A DNA stretch of 64,000 nucleotides from Athripsodes cinereus (Eukaryota > Arthropoda > Insecta > Trichoptera > Leptoceridae), in assembly GCA_947579605.1 (NCBI GenBank), contig OX388307.1:31659237-31723236 (forward strand), read 5' to 3'. A program made the position numbers and the translations under genes. Position 1 is the stretch's first letter. Every line of letters begins with the position of its first letter. Below are positions 21,420 through 32,545 of the stretch, piece by piece. The notes beneath the pieces are model-generated. The model had not been told where the DNA came from. It ran no database searches and saw only the letters and a program-made list of their open reading frames with translations.

Positions 21420-21600
21420 ACACGACGATACACAAAATATTATATACAATGCACTAAACACATATAACACCTACTGTAACACCCAGACTCGGGACAATTT
21501 GAAAAAGGTCATTCTTCACTAACTTTGCCGTAACCGGGAACCGAACCCGGGAATTTGTTACTCAAACGCTCATGCGTTACCTCCGTTTTTTTGTATTTTA
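21420..21600 (-). mobile_element. SINE-3 (tRNA-like head)
   Basis: On the minus strand CCCGGGTTCGGTTCCCGG is a B-box-like promoter word, with the rest of a tRNA-like head around 21520-21590. The body includes CAAATTGTCCCGAGTCTGGG and GTGTATCGTCGTG. The second copy is at 38770-38885, with related body words at 38530-38600. Confidence 0.5.
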
Positions 21601-22150
21601 ATGTAGTCCTTACATATAATATGTAATTTCGACAACACCATTATTATGGTGTTGTCAAAATAACATGGAGTTGTATTAAGGATTGCCAAATAAATCATAA
21701 ATTTATTGACTCAATTCTTTTTGGTATCAGTTTATTGGTGAAGTTATCCAGAATTATTTTGGTAGCATTATTATCTTTCAAATCTACATTGTTTTGCTAT
21801 CATCAAAATAATAATAATACGTTATGGTAATGCATGGAATTTCGATGCAATATTTATAAATTAATTTATTAAAATATGTCATTTTTTATAAATTAAATTC
21901 AACAAATCATCAACTACAATAATGAATTACAAATTGAAATCAAACGTGTTTCATAAAAAAGCGAATAATTTATAGAGTGATTTCAGTTCTACATAATCTC
22001 GTGGTTTGTGAGAACCCGTGCAATATTTATCATTGTTCATTCTCGGAATATTAAAATTTAATTCTTTCTTAATGTTATCTGTAGGCCATTACTTACTTTA
22101 CTTTTTGTATGGCTTCGGCTTGTATTAATAATCATTCCAAATTATTATTT
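21601..22150. other. AT-rich spacer with one short inverted repeat
   Basis: ACAACACCATTATTATGGTG with TTGT at 21633-21656 is a perfect small palindrome. Nothing else seen. Confidence 0.35.
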
Positions 22151-22360
22151 TTTTTTTAAATATATTTATTTTATTCATAAATACATTGATATTACATTAA
22201 TAAAACAATAAAACACACAGTAAAAATGCTCCCTCCATAAGCAACTAGATTCTTGGTTCTCGTTCAGAAAGCCACTGCACCGCCTCTGGGGTTAATCTAT
22301 AGATGTCCATCCAGTATAGTGTAGGACATTGATTTGACATTTGGAATCGACAGACAAATT
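22151..22360 (-). other. Possible terminal coding piece with poly(A) signal
   Basis: The minus strand has an open stretch of about 38 codons ending at 22245, with the word LTPEAVQWLSEREPRI before the stop, followed about 60-80 bp later by AATAAAATAAATATA. It could be the last exon of a host gene or, more likely, the end of a degraded LINE, since LINE tails are dense here. There is no convincing splice acceptor. Not recognised. Confidence 0.2.
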
Positions 22361-22481
22361 ATAAAACTATTACGGTTTCACAACAAAAGAAATGATAACA
22401 AAGCATCATGAAAAGAGAAAAATAAATTTCACGACATCATAATTATTTTGAGTGTAAAAGGTCCTGAATAGCTTCAGTATA

Positions 22482-22690
22482 CGTATTTTCTTCTTCTTCT
22501 GCTTCACATATCCTGTTGGGACATCCGACATTGACGACCGTTTGGAAGAAAGCTTTTCTGTCCTAAGCGGTGCGAAACAGTTCCCCTACGGTTCTGAAAC
22601 CGGTCCATTCTTGAATGTTCTGCCGACCCTTGTGCGGCGCTCGATCTTCCTCTTTATGACAAGCTGAAGTTCGCGGTTTGGTTTCCTCTC
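22482..22690 (-). pseudogene. LINE 3' end fragment (family A)
   Basis: The reverse complement carries the family A sequence order (RR..GRQNIQEWTG-like, VGELFRTA-like, NVGCP-like) followed by an AGAAGAAGAA tail at 22482-22500 on the minus strand. Stops and substitutions make it non-functional. Confidence 0.65.
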
Positions 22691-23051
22691 GTTATATAAT
22701 ATATAAGTATACTGAAAGATATGAATAAATAAAATAAATTGGTATATGCCAAATAGGGTGAACAATCCTAATCTTTTCCTAATTTCCGAACAATCCTAAT
22801 TAATCATTTCGTCAATGTGGCAAAGGTTTTGATATTCTATCGAGTGCTTTAATATTACAGGGAAACTTATAACATAGGTATAGGCGTTTGCTAACACAGA
22901 TAAAACTCGATTTGTGAGACTCTTAAGTTTAGGTAGACCAAACAAAAGACTTTTAGATGATATCGATTGAGACAGAGATGCAAAAGATTGCTGGCAACCC
23001 ACTGCATAAGATCAATAGGCTAAGAAATCTATTGTTTCTTCGGCTAAGGCT
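22691..23051. other. Spacer, nothing recognised
   Basis: AT-rich sequence between two family A LINE fragments. The small open frames here have no motif. Confidence 0.3.
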
Positions 23052-23275
23052 ATACTTCTTCTATCAGTGCCGTATCAGGTCCCCCCGACGTTGGCGATCA
23101 CTCTGGAGAATACTTCTCTGTCTTATGCTGTGCGGACCAGTTCTCCCATCCGTGTTGTTCCGGTCCATTGCCGTATATTCTGCAGCCACGACATCTGCCT
23201 CCTTCCGACATCACGACGTCCCTCCATCTTGCCTTCTATTATCAACTGCAGAAGTCGATATTTATCTCTAAATGA
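23052..23275 (-). pseudogene. LINE 3' end fragment (family A)
   Basis: The minus-strand reading matches the 28268 copy in its last ~70 codons (NVGGT end, GVIANVGG-like), with a GAAGAAG tail at about 23048-23056. The overlapping plus-strand frames at 22957-23279 are shadows. Confidence 0.65.
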
Positions 23276-23869
23276 TTAATATAAGGCAAAAAACGATTTG
23301 TTTTTCAATGTTCCAAGTAATAAGATGGTTGTTCCATCCAATAGGTAATCAATTCCTATAGATGTCTATATAAATACATAGATGCAGAGTGTTAGAATTC
23401 TGTTTACGAATTAATTCAGTTAGAGGGGATTATAATTGTTTCGATCAAACAAATTTGTTTCGTTAATTGTTTCGCATGTAGCAATACTTAATTGTTGATT
23501 GTTTTGTGGCTGGAATATAAACTATTAGCAGTTTATTTGCTAGCCACAGAACAATTGTATTAATAATATTAACACACAAGTTCATTTTACCAAAATAATT
23601 ATGTCAGTTGTGATGCCTCCATTCCCGGATAAAAATTGTAACAAGACTAATTTTATTAAACTGCATTAATTATCGTTTTTCAGAATGGAATGGTTGTATA
23701 TTATTATAATATGGTGATTCGGTTAAATTTCTATGACATGCCTTTGATTTGGATTCTCTTACCAAAGAAATTCTCCTAGATAATAAAATAATTAATATTT
23801 ATATGAGGAGTTTGTCACACAATCGGATGTCGGGGACTGGATTTACTTACTAAAAAGTGTAGATTTTTA
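23276..23869. other. AT-rich spacer, nothing recognised
   Basis: ATTGTTTTGTGGCTGG (about 23500) and CTAGCCACAGAACAATTG (about 23550) form an imperfect inverted repeat with a loop of about 35 bp. Nothing else seen. Confidence 0.35.
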
Positions 23870-24265
23870 TCATATTTTAATTTTAAACCACTTTAGATCA
23901 TCCCAAACCTTCTATATGGCTGTGAGTCTTGGCACTCAACCAAGGCTCAAGAGCGAAAGATACTTAGCTTTAAAAACAAGTGTCTTAGGAGGATTTTGGA
24001 TGTCAAATGGTATGAACAAACAAACGATGCTATGCGCTGACGCACCCGGCAGAGATCTGTAATCTCAGTGATACAGGAGAGACGATGGTCCTGGCTGGGT
24101 CATTTTCTGAAAATGCCTAATGGATAGTTGGCGAAAAAGACCACTATTCATCTTCTGGATTTTCTTCTTTCACAAAGCACCGTTACTATGAAAACGACAT
24201 CACGATACTGGGAATTCCGTGGGAAGAGGTGACTGAGCATTGCTCAGTGAAGTGAAATGAAATTC
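23870..24265 (+). pseudogene. LINE reverse transcriptase C-terminal remnant (family E)
   Basis: The translation reads PNLLYGCESWHSTKAQER, then KCLRRILDVKWYEQTND, then ISVIQERRWSWLGHFLKM. This is the typical C-terminal region of non-LTR reverse transcriptases (LLYGCESW ... RWSWLGH). It has several in-frame stops and is truncated at the 5' end. No clear tail is seen. Confidence 0.75.
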
Positions 24266-25886
24266 GTATAATTTTAATGTATTTATTAAATTAAATAATT
24301 AAAGCTATTATTTTCACAATTTTAATTATATATTTGGGAGATACCTTTCGGAACTTGTCCATCATCAGTGCCATAAACTTAGAAACTTCCGCAAATATAA
24401 GTAAAATATAACTTTCTTAAGGTTTACACCGATAAAATAGAATCTTTAGTTTTAAATCAGTTGGGTATGTATTGCTCTCAAAAACACTTTCAATATTAAT
24501 CAATAAAATTATTATTAATTTATCATGTTTGATATAAAATTATATTTTATAAGGGGTATGGAACAACTTTTCAGTACTGGAACATAATTCAAAGGAATGA
24601 AAACAATATCATTACGATAATTACCCGAGCTGAACATTAACCGTTAACGGGTTAATAACTAACTCCTTTTAAAATGTTATTAACTCTTTAGTTCTAAGTT
24701 AATCTCATTTTGTTTTAACTGTAAAGTAACTTAAGTTTAAAGTTTTTGTAAAATTTAATGTTATATATTTAAAATGAATTTAACATTATATACCAAAAAT
24801 AAGTCTTTTTCACGAAATTTTTTCGGGTGTCCCCCAGGGGTCTGTCAAAGAACTGACACTCATTTCATAATTATCATAGATACTGGATATTTAAATTTTT
24901 TGACTTTTTACCCTCCAACTTGTTTTATTTATTTATTGTCTGTCAAAATAGACTGTTACTTTTAAATCATTCACAATTTTCAAAAATATACTAGTTAACG
25001 AGGAATGATTTTTTGCGCTAAGGGATAAACGATTAACATAGTTAAATTTTGATTAATGGAGCAAAAGTTCCGATTATTAATTTGGGGATAAGCACAATTA
25101 ATAATTTAAAATTATTATTATTGTTGTTACTTAGGAACCCGCATTGTTGAGTAATTGTACTACCAACTACATTTTGTTGATTAATAAACTTGTTTACAAT
25201 AATGCTCGAACTAATATTTTAAAACCACCGCCAGAGAATGGTTGTACGAATTTCAGTTATCTGATTGTTTTATTATTTTTTAAACGCTGACATTTTCTTG
25301 TTTTTGTTTATGTCAAATCCTACATTTTGATGTTTCTGTTAAAATAAAATCTATATTTTGTTGTTTACGATTAAATCAAAACCTACATTTATTTGTTTCT
25401 ATTTAAATCGAAACCAATATTCTTCAAAAATTGTATTGTTCAGGGTTACTCTATACACAATCTTTATACGCTTTTGATCTTGTCTTAATCTTGATCATAC
25501 GACGCATGATGGAAAAGTCCCTTTTACATATATAGTTTTATGTTTTTTTTTTTTAGATTTTCATAGAATGCCATATTATATTATGCCTTAAACAGTTGAA
25601 GGGTACACGGCAAAAACAAGCTCATTGATTTTTTTTCGTTTTCGTGATTTAAATGCAGATTTGTTCCCCTCAATGAGTTCTTTAGAATGGTATAAGAAGA
25701 ATGTAAAAAAAAAACTGGCCCATTTTTTGTAAATCACATTGAATTGATGAAAGAAATGATGTCTCAAAGTTTATATTTTGCTCTCCTGTTAAATGATAAT
25801 TTGTCAATGAGCCTGTTTTTGCCGTGTATCTACCCTTTATTTATAATGGATTATTTTACATATTCAGGCTCTATAAATTTAGATTA
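24266..25886. other. AT-rich spacer, nothing recognised
   Basis: About 1.6 kb with no gene, tRNA or named repeat. Open frames of about 60 residues at 24774 and 25744 have no motif. The stretch 25260-25440 repeats CCTACATTT- and TTTGTTTAT-like words but not as a clear array. Confidence 0.35.
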
Positions 25887-27328
25887 CCGTCAAACCTGGC
25901 AACTTTGCCATGGGTTGTTGATTTTGCCATAAGCCATCTTACGATGTAAAATAGTTCATTATGCGTTTATATGTCGTTTTTGAAGGGTGTTGAGAACTTT
26001 CTAGTGAAATTGAATATTTAAATGACAACATTTATTTTCTAATGGCAACCCAGTTTTATTTTGTCATGAGTTATTTAATGGTTGCTTTTGTCCTGTGATG
26101 CGTGAAAAAAAAATGTGCTCAGAAACTTTTGAAAAATATTTAGGAAAAACCTTGTATTGGTAAGTCAAATTTTAATTAGATGTTCTAATCATGTTCTTTT
26201 ACTAAATGTGCAACAATATGTTTCTCTGTGAGCTAGATAATGGTCAGAATTGGTGTTGGCAAATTCACCAACTCCAAACAATGTATTAGTTATGTCAACT
26301 TTGCCATGTTTTGTTGAGAGTTAGGGTTGTCACAAAAATATAAGTAGATATTAAAATATTTTATTGAATACGTTTTGTACAGGAACTTACTTGTCAGTGT
26401 ATTTTCAGAAAATGGCAGAGCGGAGCAGACGTATAGGTACTAGGGAGCAGAGTTTTCAAAAATTACTCCCCAGAAATGTTAGAAGTGGCAGTAGATTTGG
26501 TCAGGAAAAAACAAATTTCGTCACTGGAAGCGGAAAAAAGGTTCCACATTCCTCGCCGAACTATCGAAAATAAAGTAAAAAATAAACATTGCCGAAAACC
26601 TGGAGGTCAACAAAGACTTTCGGAATCACAAGAAAAAAAATTTGTCGAAGTTATCATCGTAGCAGCTGATTTTGGGTCTCCTCTGACTCGGTTAGATTTA
26701 CGTCTAGTTGTATTTCAATTTTTAAAAAAGAATAATATGGAGCATTTGTTCAATAATAAACCACCAGGAAAGTGGTACTAACTAAACTATTTTTGTGTAA
26801 ATCTCGATCTAGACGAAATATAATTAAGCCAATTTTTTTTTGTAAGTATTTAATTTTCTGCCAAGTCAATTAAAAAAAATAAAAAGAATTAAGATTTTGT
26901 TACTTGATAACCCTGAAATTTTTTCCTACTTAGTATGAAAGATTCTAAAACAGGTTGGTGAATTTGCCACATTAATGGAATATGGTATTACCAGTGCAAA
27001 ATATAGTGAAGGATATGTTTTTTGTTGTTGTGTGTACGTGTAATGGAATAATGAGTTTTTTTTTCTGTGGTAAACTCATAATTTCATATCAAATTGATGT
27101 ATGGCAATCTTACCGGAAGAGTAGGTTCACTTTGCCACTTATGTTTTTTGTGTAATAAAAATTAACCAAAAACGAATAGAGGTTGTTCACGACAACGGTT
27201 GTATTTCATATAATATACACAACATATATGAAAAGATTTTTATGTACCTCTTGATACAATTTTTTTTCAAAAAATGTCTTCAAACTTTTTATTCTATGCT
27301 AAAGTGGCAAAGTTGCCAGGTTTGACGG
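25887..27328 (+). mobile_element. Pogo/Tigger-type DNA transposon, deleted derivative
   Basis: A 1442-bp element with perfect 24-bp terminal inverted repeats, CCGTCAAACCTGGCAACTTT at the start of each (25887-25910 and 27305-27328), flanked by TA at 25885-25886 and 27329-27330. Words of the form TTTGCCA are scattered inside near both ends (25908, 26290, 26955, 27070-27140), probably additional transposase-binding sites. It encodes only the DNA-binding part of a Tigger-like transposase at 26412-26781. The catalytic DDE domain is missing, so it is non-autonomous. Identical TIRs suggest recent movement driven by an enzyme from elsewhere. Confidence 0.88.
26412..26781 (+). pseudogene. Truncated Tigger-like transposase, HTH part only
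   Basis: Reading begins MAERSRRIGTREQ in one frame, then shifts by one base into KNYSPEMLEVAVDLVRKK. After the shift come RRTIENKVKNKH, a helix-turn-helix of the pipsqueak/CENP-B type, and KKFVEVIIVAADFGSPLTR, the linker that normally precedes the second DNA-binding half. The frame stops after NNKPPGKWY, where family members continue into the DDE nuclease. Known Tigger transposases are about 450-600 residues; here at most about 120 remain. An ATG at 26476 could start the second frame alone, giving a 101-residue DNA-binding protein. Such a product could bind the element's own TIRs and act as a repressor, but that is inference. The frame break and missing nuclease make it a pseudogene. Confidence 0.8.
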
Positions 27329-28243
27329 TAATGCTTATGTTTTTGAGTAAGCCGTTATAAAGTCAGGTCTAACCATGAAAATACTAGGTATTTTTAATTT
27401 CTAATTACGGGAATTCTAATTTGAGATCGTCTCTTTATACCTTGACTGAGAATTCAAATAATTCGTGATACGCCTATTTCACGAAGGCGACAATAAGGAG
27501 ATATCAAGTTACTAACAAATGAATATTTTTATCTTTATATTCAATACTTTTTAGTTCTCTAGAATATATTTTAGACGGAAACTCCAAATCATACAGAAGT
27601 TAGGTAGATAATAATATTATTATGTAAAATATATCAACAACAAAAATAAAAATATTCAGGGAAAGCTCCGTCTATCAGGATTCGTCGAAATTTTTGACGT
27701 GTTTACGACGTTAAGTATTTTATATGCTTACAACAAATAATAATATTCCTCACTAACGATAAATAACTGACATAACTTTTTTGTTAAAAATTCAATATTA
27801 CTGTAGTCTACTTTTCAAATAAGATTTTTTCTGATTCAGGTAATATATTTGCTATCAAACAAGACATTTAATGCATATGCCCTCAGTGTATAATATGTGA
27901 AATATTATTGTTGCATTATATCAATTTCTACCACGATTGGGTACAACGGGTGTGTCTAGATAGTCAATCAATCATCAATCTTCAACCATTCGGTAACAAT
28001 TGAGAGCATTCTCCGAGGAAATATTCGAAATGATTGAAGATTGATAGACGTTCGCATCCTACCATGTGGACGCATCCAATCGCGGATGGATTGGCAAGCA
28101 CAAGATCGAAGTTAATTGGTTGAACTGATTTAAATAAAATGTTACTCACCTATTAAAAAAAGTACATATCCACAAAAACCACAGTGACTTTTATGGAAAT
28201 AATCATAAATTATATGTTAAAAAATTAAAAATTCATTTAAAAA
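27329..28243. other. AT-rich spacer with a weak inverted repeat
   Basis: ATCATCAATCTTCAACCATT at about 27969-27990 pairs imperfectly with AATGATTGAAGATTGATAGA at about 28030-28050, a possible old hairpin element. No gene is seen. Confidence 0.35.
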
Positions 28244-28267
28244 TTGTATATTTCCATAACTTTATAT

Positions 28268-28515
28268 GTGTTTAAAGTTTCCTATTTGGGTCACGTGTTG
28301 CGTGGAGAAAAGTATAATCTCCTCCGTCTTATATTGGAGGGCAAGATAGAAGGAAGACGGGGGGTTGGCAGAAAGCAGATGTCCTGGCTGCGCAACATTA
28401 GAGAGTGGACCGGAATCCGGACAGTGGATGACCTGTTCAGAGCAGCACAGGACAAGGAGGTTTTCGCCGGAGTGATCGCCAATGTCGGGGGGACCTGACA
28501 TGGCACAGAAAGAAG
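28268..28515 (+). pseudogene. LINE 3' end fragment (family A), best copy
   Basis: An open frame covers the C-terminal ~75 residues of a non-LTR reverse transcriptase: YLGHVLRGEKYNLLRLILEG, then GKIEGRRGVGRKQMSWL and a final NVGGT. A short AGAAAGAAGAAGAAG tail follows at about 28505-28520. It has no catalytic motifs, which would lie upstream, and is 5'-truncated. It is the reference for the three other family A fragments (1418, 22482, 23052). Confidence 0.75.
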
Positions 28516-28520
28516 AAGAA

Positions 28521-29202
28521 GATATTTTTTTTACAAAAAAAACGTCTACTTAATCAAAAAACTCAGTGACATTTCATTCAATAAAAATACCAGACATATT
28601 TCTGCTTGGACCTTTTGATTTTTGTGACGTACAATTATAGAATCGACTTTTTGATACTTACAACGAAATATCTGTCTTCGAAAATAAATTTAACGTAATT
28701 TTGAAATTAGATCAATTGTGTTTTATCGTGCGTATTTTCTCGTCTCTTGCGTTCGTAGTGGGTACCAATGTACACACGTACCTACCCACTAACTCGAATG
28801 TAAAAAATTTTGAAGGGGACAATTTTATAGTCAATTTAACACCAATATTGAGTTTTTCCGAATTCCGAAAAAATGGGGAATATACTAATATAAAAAAAGA
28901 TGTATTATTTCAGATAAATACTTTCCAATAATGATCGCAATAATTTTTCAGATAGGCTCTTGTTAACGTAATTTAATGCTTGTAATCAAAAGTTTGATTT
29001 GGCGATAAATAAAATGTTATTAAAATTGAGAATACTTGTTATTTTTTTATGGAAATAATTTTACAAGCAGAGAAAATTGGCTAAGTAATCTAAGTATTGT
29101 GACCAATCAAAATCATTGACAAAAAAGATGATTGTTTGAAAATAGATTGATTTCTATTTTAACACATAAAATTTGACTTTTTGATGAAAATTATGATATT
29201 AA
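28521..29202. other. AT-rich spacer, nothing recognised
   Basis: No gene. The small open frame at 28701-28931 has no motif. Confidence 0.3.
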
Positions 29203-29350
29203 TTGAGTTCGTCGGTAGCCTGGAAGTAGGGTCTCGGCTCATGCACAAGAGATGCGGTGTTCAATCCTAGGTGCCGGGAAACTCGATATTTACTACATTG
29301 AAAGAGCCGCCACACACTCGGACATGTCAGAAGTTGAAGAAGGAGTGTTG
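29203..29350 (+). mobile_element. SINE-1-like head with a different body
   Basis: TTGAGTTCGTCGGTAGCCTG, then TTCAATCCTAGGTGCCGG, is the tRNA-like head of SINE-1 (A-box-like TAGCCTGGAAGT, B-box-like GGTGTTCAATCC). The downstream body (GAAAGAGCCGCCACACACTC) differs from the other copies. This is either a diverged subfamily or a head swap. Confidence 0.65.
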
Positions 29351-29404
29351 ATATAGATAAAACAAATAACATGACATAACATAAAAAAAGATATATAAAC
29401 AATT

Positions 29405-29480
29405 TACACAACTTGAGCTAGTCCCAAGTCAATATATGAATATTGTATTTTGAGTACTATGGCGACGATACACAGTCATA
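29405..29480 (+). repeat. Shared repeat segment
   Basis: GAGCTAGTCCCAAGTCAATA and GAATATTGTATTTTGAG resemble GAGCTAGTCCCAAACTAAGA and GAATCTTGTATTATATA at 36598-36635. GGCGACGATACAC also recurs near the SINE-3 copies. It is probably the tail of a SINE-3-like element. Confidence 0.4.
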
Positions 29481-29771
29481 ATATGTGTGGAAATCAATAA
29501 ACATTTTTTAAGTACCTACATCTACACAGTAAGCAACATGCTTGTGTCGAAAAGTTTGAGTAGGTTGGTAGCCAAAGGTATGAATCCTGGAATCTTTCTA
29601 TTGAAAGCCTGAAACTTTACTCTCAAGATTCTGACCACCTTCTTGTTATATTCCAAGAAAACATCCGGAATCAAGTATAGGAATAATAAAATCCTTGAGT
29701 TTGGGGGAGTTTGAATAAATGTGGTGAAAATATAACAGTGTTTTGATTGTTTATAAATTACTAATAAAATC

Positions 29772-29980
29772 CTTCATTAGCCATTAAACCAGCTGCATCT
29801 AATAAACATAATGTTGTCCTCTCCATTTCATCAAAAAATTAAGGATGGGAGGCAAACCTCATCGCTGAATTTGAAATGTAAAATGTCTTTGTTTTTTAGA
29901 ACACCAGCCTTTTGCAGGTCACTGCGGAAAAGAGTGGGAGACCAATTTTTGCCAGGCGCTCCGCAGAACATAAAATAACC
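29772..29980 (+). repeat. Family X copy
   Basis: TGTTGTCCTCTCCATTTCAT, AAGGATGGGAGGCAAACCTC, ATCGCTGAATTTGAAATGTA, GAACACCAGCCTTTTGCAGG and GAAAAGAGTGGGAGACC, then TTTTTGCCAGGCGCTCCGCA, follow the order of the 10050-10378 copy. Confidence 0.7.
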
Positions 29981-30406
29981 TAATAAACATATTACGTTAG
30001 AATTTATTTATTTCGCTATGGAATTCTACTACCTAAACACCGACACAGTGAAAACGTTAAAATTATTGATTTATATGTTAAATGTTCTAATCAACCAAGG
30101 AACAGGCTCATAATATTTTAGACTAATATTTAATACTGTGTAGGTGGTCGCTTTTTATCTCCATAAATATATTTGACATTCTTTATCCGGGTTGTATTTA
30201 CTTAAATAAACTTTTAAAAGCTCTTATTATGAGTGAGTAATTCAATAACGCGCTTTCAGATTTCCTTCTAACCTACTAGCGTTAAAGACACTCTTCTGAG
30301 CTTTGCAACAGATGTCAAACAGCAACTTCGAAACGGCGTAGTTAGCTCGCGTTACGACAGTCGACAGCAATAAATTAATGCATTATGAATTCGTATAAGA
30401 CTATTT
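29981..30406. other. Spacer sharing a segment with 38598-38640
   Basis: At 30014-30056 the reverse complement reads CACTGTGTCGGTGTTTAGGT then AGTAGAATTCCATAGCGAAA, almost the same as 38598-38636. No gene is seen. Confidence 0.45.
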
Positions 30407-30566
30407 CAGAGCCCATAGACAAACACGCACTTGGCGATCGACTACAAACAAATTTTCGACAATAACTGCAACAATAACGCATAATCATACGGTACATGTA
30501 GGTAGATTGTCGAAACGTTTGCCAGTTAGTAGTCGATCGCTAAGTACGGTTTGTCTACGGGCTCTG
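30407..30566. mobile_element. Hairpin MITE, family M copy 1
   Basis: A 160-bp inverted-repeat element with ends CAGAGCCCATAGACAAAC and GTTTGTCTACGGGCTCTG. The inner arms are GGCGATCGACTA and TAGTCGATCGCTAAG. CAGAG-type ends suggest hAT, but the 8-bp flanks do not match. Copies 2 and 3 are at 34661-34808 and 46826-46960. There is no coding capacity. The minus open frames at 30526-30821 run through it by chance. Confidence 0.75.
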
Positions 30567-31198
30567 ATCTACTCGGCAGAGTTTTGCTGCTCAATTTTAT
30601 TTGACGTACCCCTTCGATCAGAAATGTTCCCATATTAATAAATTCGTAGTACAACGTTTTTCCGTCGGCAGTAGTGAAGTAAGCGAATGCTGTCTGCCGT
30701 TTGCAGCAAGGCACATAATCGTACTTTTGTAGTAGAGTAGAAGAGCGAGAGGTAAAAAATATATAATTACTGTAATTGGGGCAAAAACTTGTTCGTCTAC
30801 CAGGTACATTTTTGCGGGCAAAAAGACTTTTCTTAATTTTGTATGTAAAGGTCTCCTCTAAAGTACCAAAATGCTAAAATAAAAGTTTTTTATTTTAACT
30901 TTTCTTTTTAATTACCCTACCGAGTTTGTGGTCGATACCTGATAGAGTTTTTTTACACAGATAAATACTATATATATAGATGCTGCACATCCATTTAAAA
31001 TTCTATCTTTTAAATTAATGAGACATAAAAATCAACTGTAAAAACATCAAATTCTAACTTATGCAATGGTGAACCATTGATTTCGATTACAAATACGTAT
31101 TCAGGCATCCTATTAACCCAAAGGCATTCCAAATATCATCACTTCAAGTGACATTCATTTATTTATTTTTTTCTCAACGGCCTATCAATTTATCATCT
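30567..31198. other. Spacer, nothing recognised
   Basis: No gene or named repeat. Confidence 0.3.
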
Positions 31199-31375
31199 AA
31201 TATATAAAATTCTCGTGTCACGGTGTTTGTTATCATACTCCTCCGAAACGACTGGACAGATTTTGATGAAATTTTGTGTGCTTATCGGGTAGATCTGAGA
31301 ATCAGCCAACATTTTTTTCAATTCCGAAAATTCCACCCCGATTTTTTATTTTTTCTACAATGTTTTTTTTTATGG
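31199..31375 (+). mobile_element. Arthropod dispersed repeat, Helitron-associated type
   Basis: AATATATAAAATTCTCGTGT, CTCCTCCGAAACGACTGGAC, AGATTTTGATGAAATTTTGT and GGGTAGATCTGAGAATC are the hallmark words of a repeat widespread in arthropod genomes and often annotated as Helitron-related. The copy is partial: the expected 3' end (GAGCGAAGCC-like) is not visible. Confidence 0.55.
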
Positions 31376-32349
31376 TGAGGCATTAAAAATACATACAGCC
31401 CTAAATTTTCACACTTCTACCATTAACCCTTATTTTTTAATAGCGCTATTAGTAATCTAGAAATAAACAATCCAACGTCTGGTGGAGGAGTTACCAGAAA
31501 GTAAGTATGAGGGAGACTGGATGGACATCCAAAGGTCAATCCCAGTGGTTTTCTGGAAGGAAACCAAAGATTTGATTTGTAATAACTAATGAACGTTACA
31601 ATTTAGCTAAGAGAATTAATACAATCCAAAGCCATACAATAAGTAATGTAAGTATTAGAATTCAGTACAATATTAATTCAAAATACTAATTCAGATCACA
31701 AAAATAGACTAAAATAGTATGATAAAAACTGAAGAAGTACTTTTTACGTTCCAAAACATTTACAATATACATTAAATTATTTAATTCTTAACATGAACAT
31801 ACACATACAATAAACACATCGACCAAAAATATAGATAGGTATAATACAATATTCTTGTATCGTGAACGCAGGAAACGAATATCGGGTGCGAGTATCTATA
31901 TTTTACCATTAGACTTCCAAGTAATTGGAAAATTACTAAAATACCTACAAAAAATTTGATGGAGTGTGCACTCACGAGTATGTGTTTTATATAAAAACTG
32001 ATAAAATAATACATGGTAATGAAGAGTGATTTGTTTCCATAATTAATGAAAAATAGTGATTACAAAACATTGTTAATTTTCTGAAAGGAGGAACAATAAA
32101 TTATCAGAAAAAATGGGCTTTAAATTGCCTTTAGAACTGGTGATTTTTCTGGCGCCACATATTGGCAGATAGCCTATTACAGGACTTGTTACGTCGAGGG
32201 TTTGGCCATGAAAGTGTATAGTCTTGTATTTGCTGGTCTTTTTTTAGTATAAATCAGTTTTTAGAAATCATATTTCTTCATGTTTTAGCTATTCCATAAT
32301 TTCCATTATTCAAATAATAACTAGCATTAGGGATATGTAGTAATTTTGC
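31376..32349. other. AT-rich spacer, nothing recognised
   Basis: No gene. A minus frame at 31781-32014 is hydrophobic and AT-driven, with no motif. Confidence 0.3.
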
Positions 32350-32545
32350 TCTTTTTTTTTAATGATGAATCTGAATTTGAAATAAACCCAAATACACCTC
32401 AAACATTACCATTATAAGCATAGTAAGACATCTCATTCTTATGTCGTGGAGGTGAGATTAGTCGGCAGCGGGTGGATTTGAACCCGGATTTTTCGATTTA
32501 AAGTTCAAGATTCTACAATTATGCTACCGACCTGCACCTTAATAC
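32350..32545 (-). mobile_element. SINE-2 copy
   Basis: The minus strand has a tRNA-like head with GGTAGCATAATTGTAGAATC and the B-box-like GGGTTCAAATCC, then a body including CACGACATAAGAATGAG and an end in ATTCAGATTCATCATT. The plus-strand copy at 47640-47815 shares the head and the CAGATTCATC end. Confidence 0.65.

Noticed and set aside
22957..23279. Overlapping plus-strand frames of 104 and 70 residues
   Set aside because: They are antisense to the minus-strand family A LINE fragment.
26364..26573. 69-residue frame as a separate gene
   Set aside because: Only its first part (MAERSRRIGTREQ) is the transposase N-terminus; the remainder is the wrong frame after the 1-base shift.
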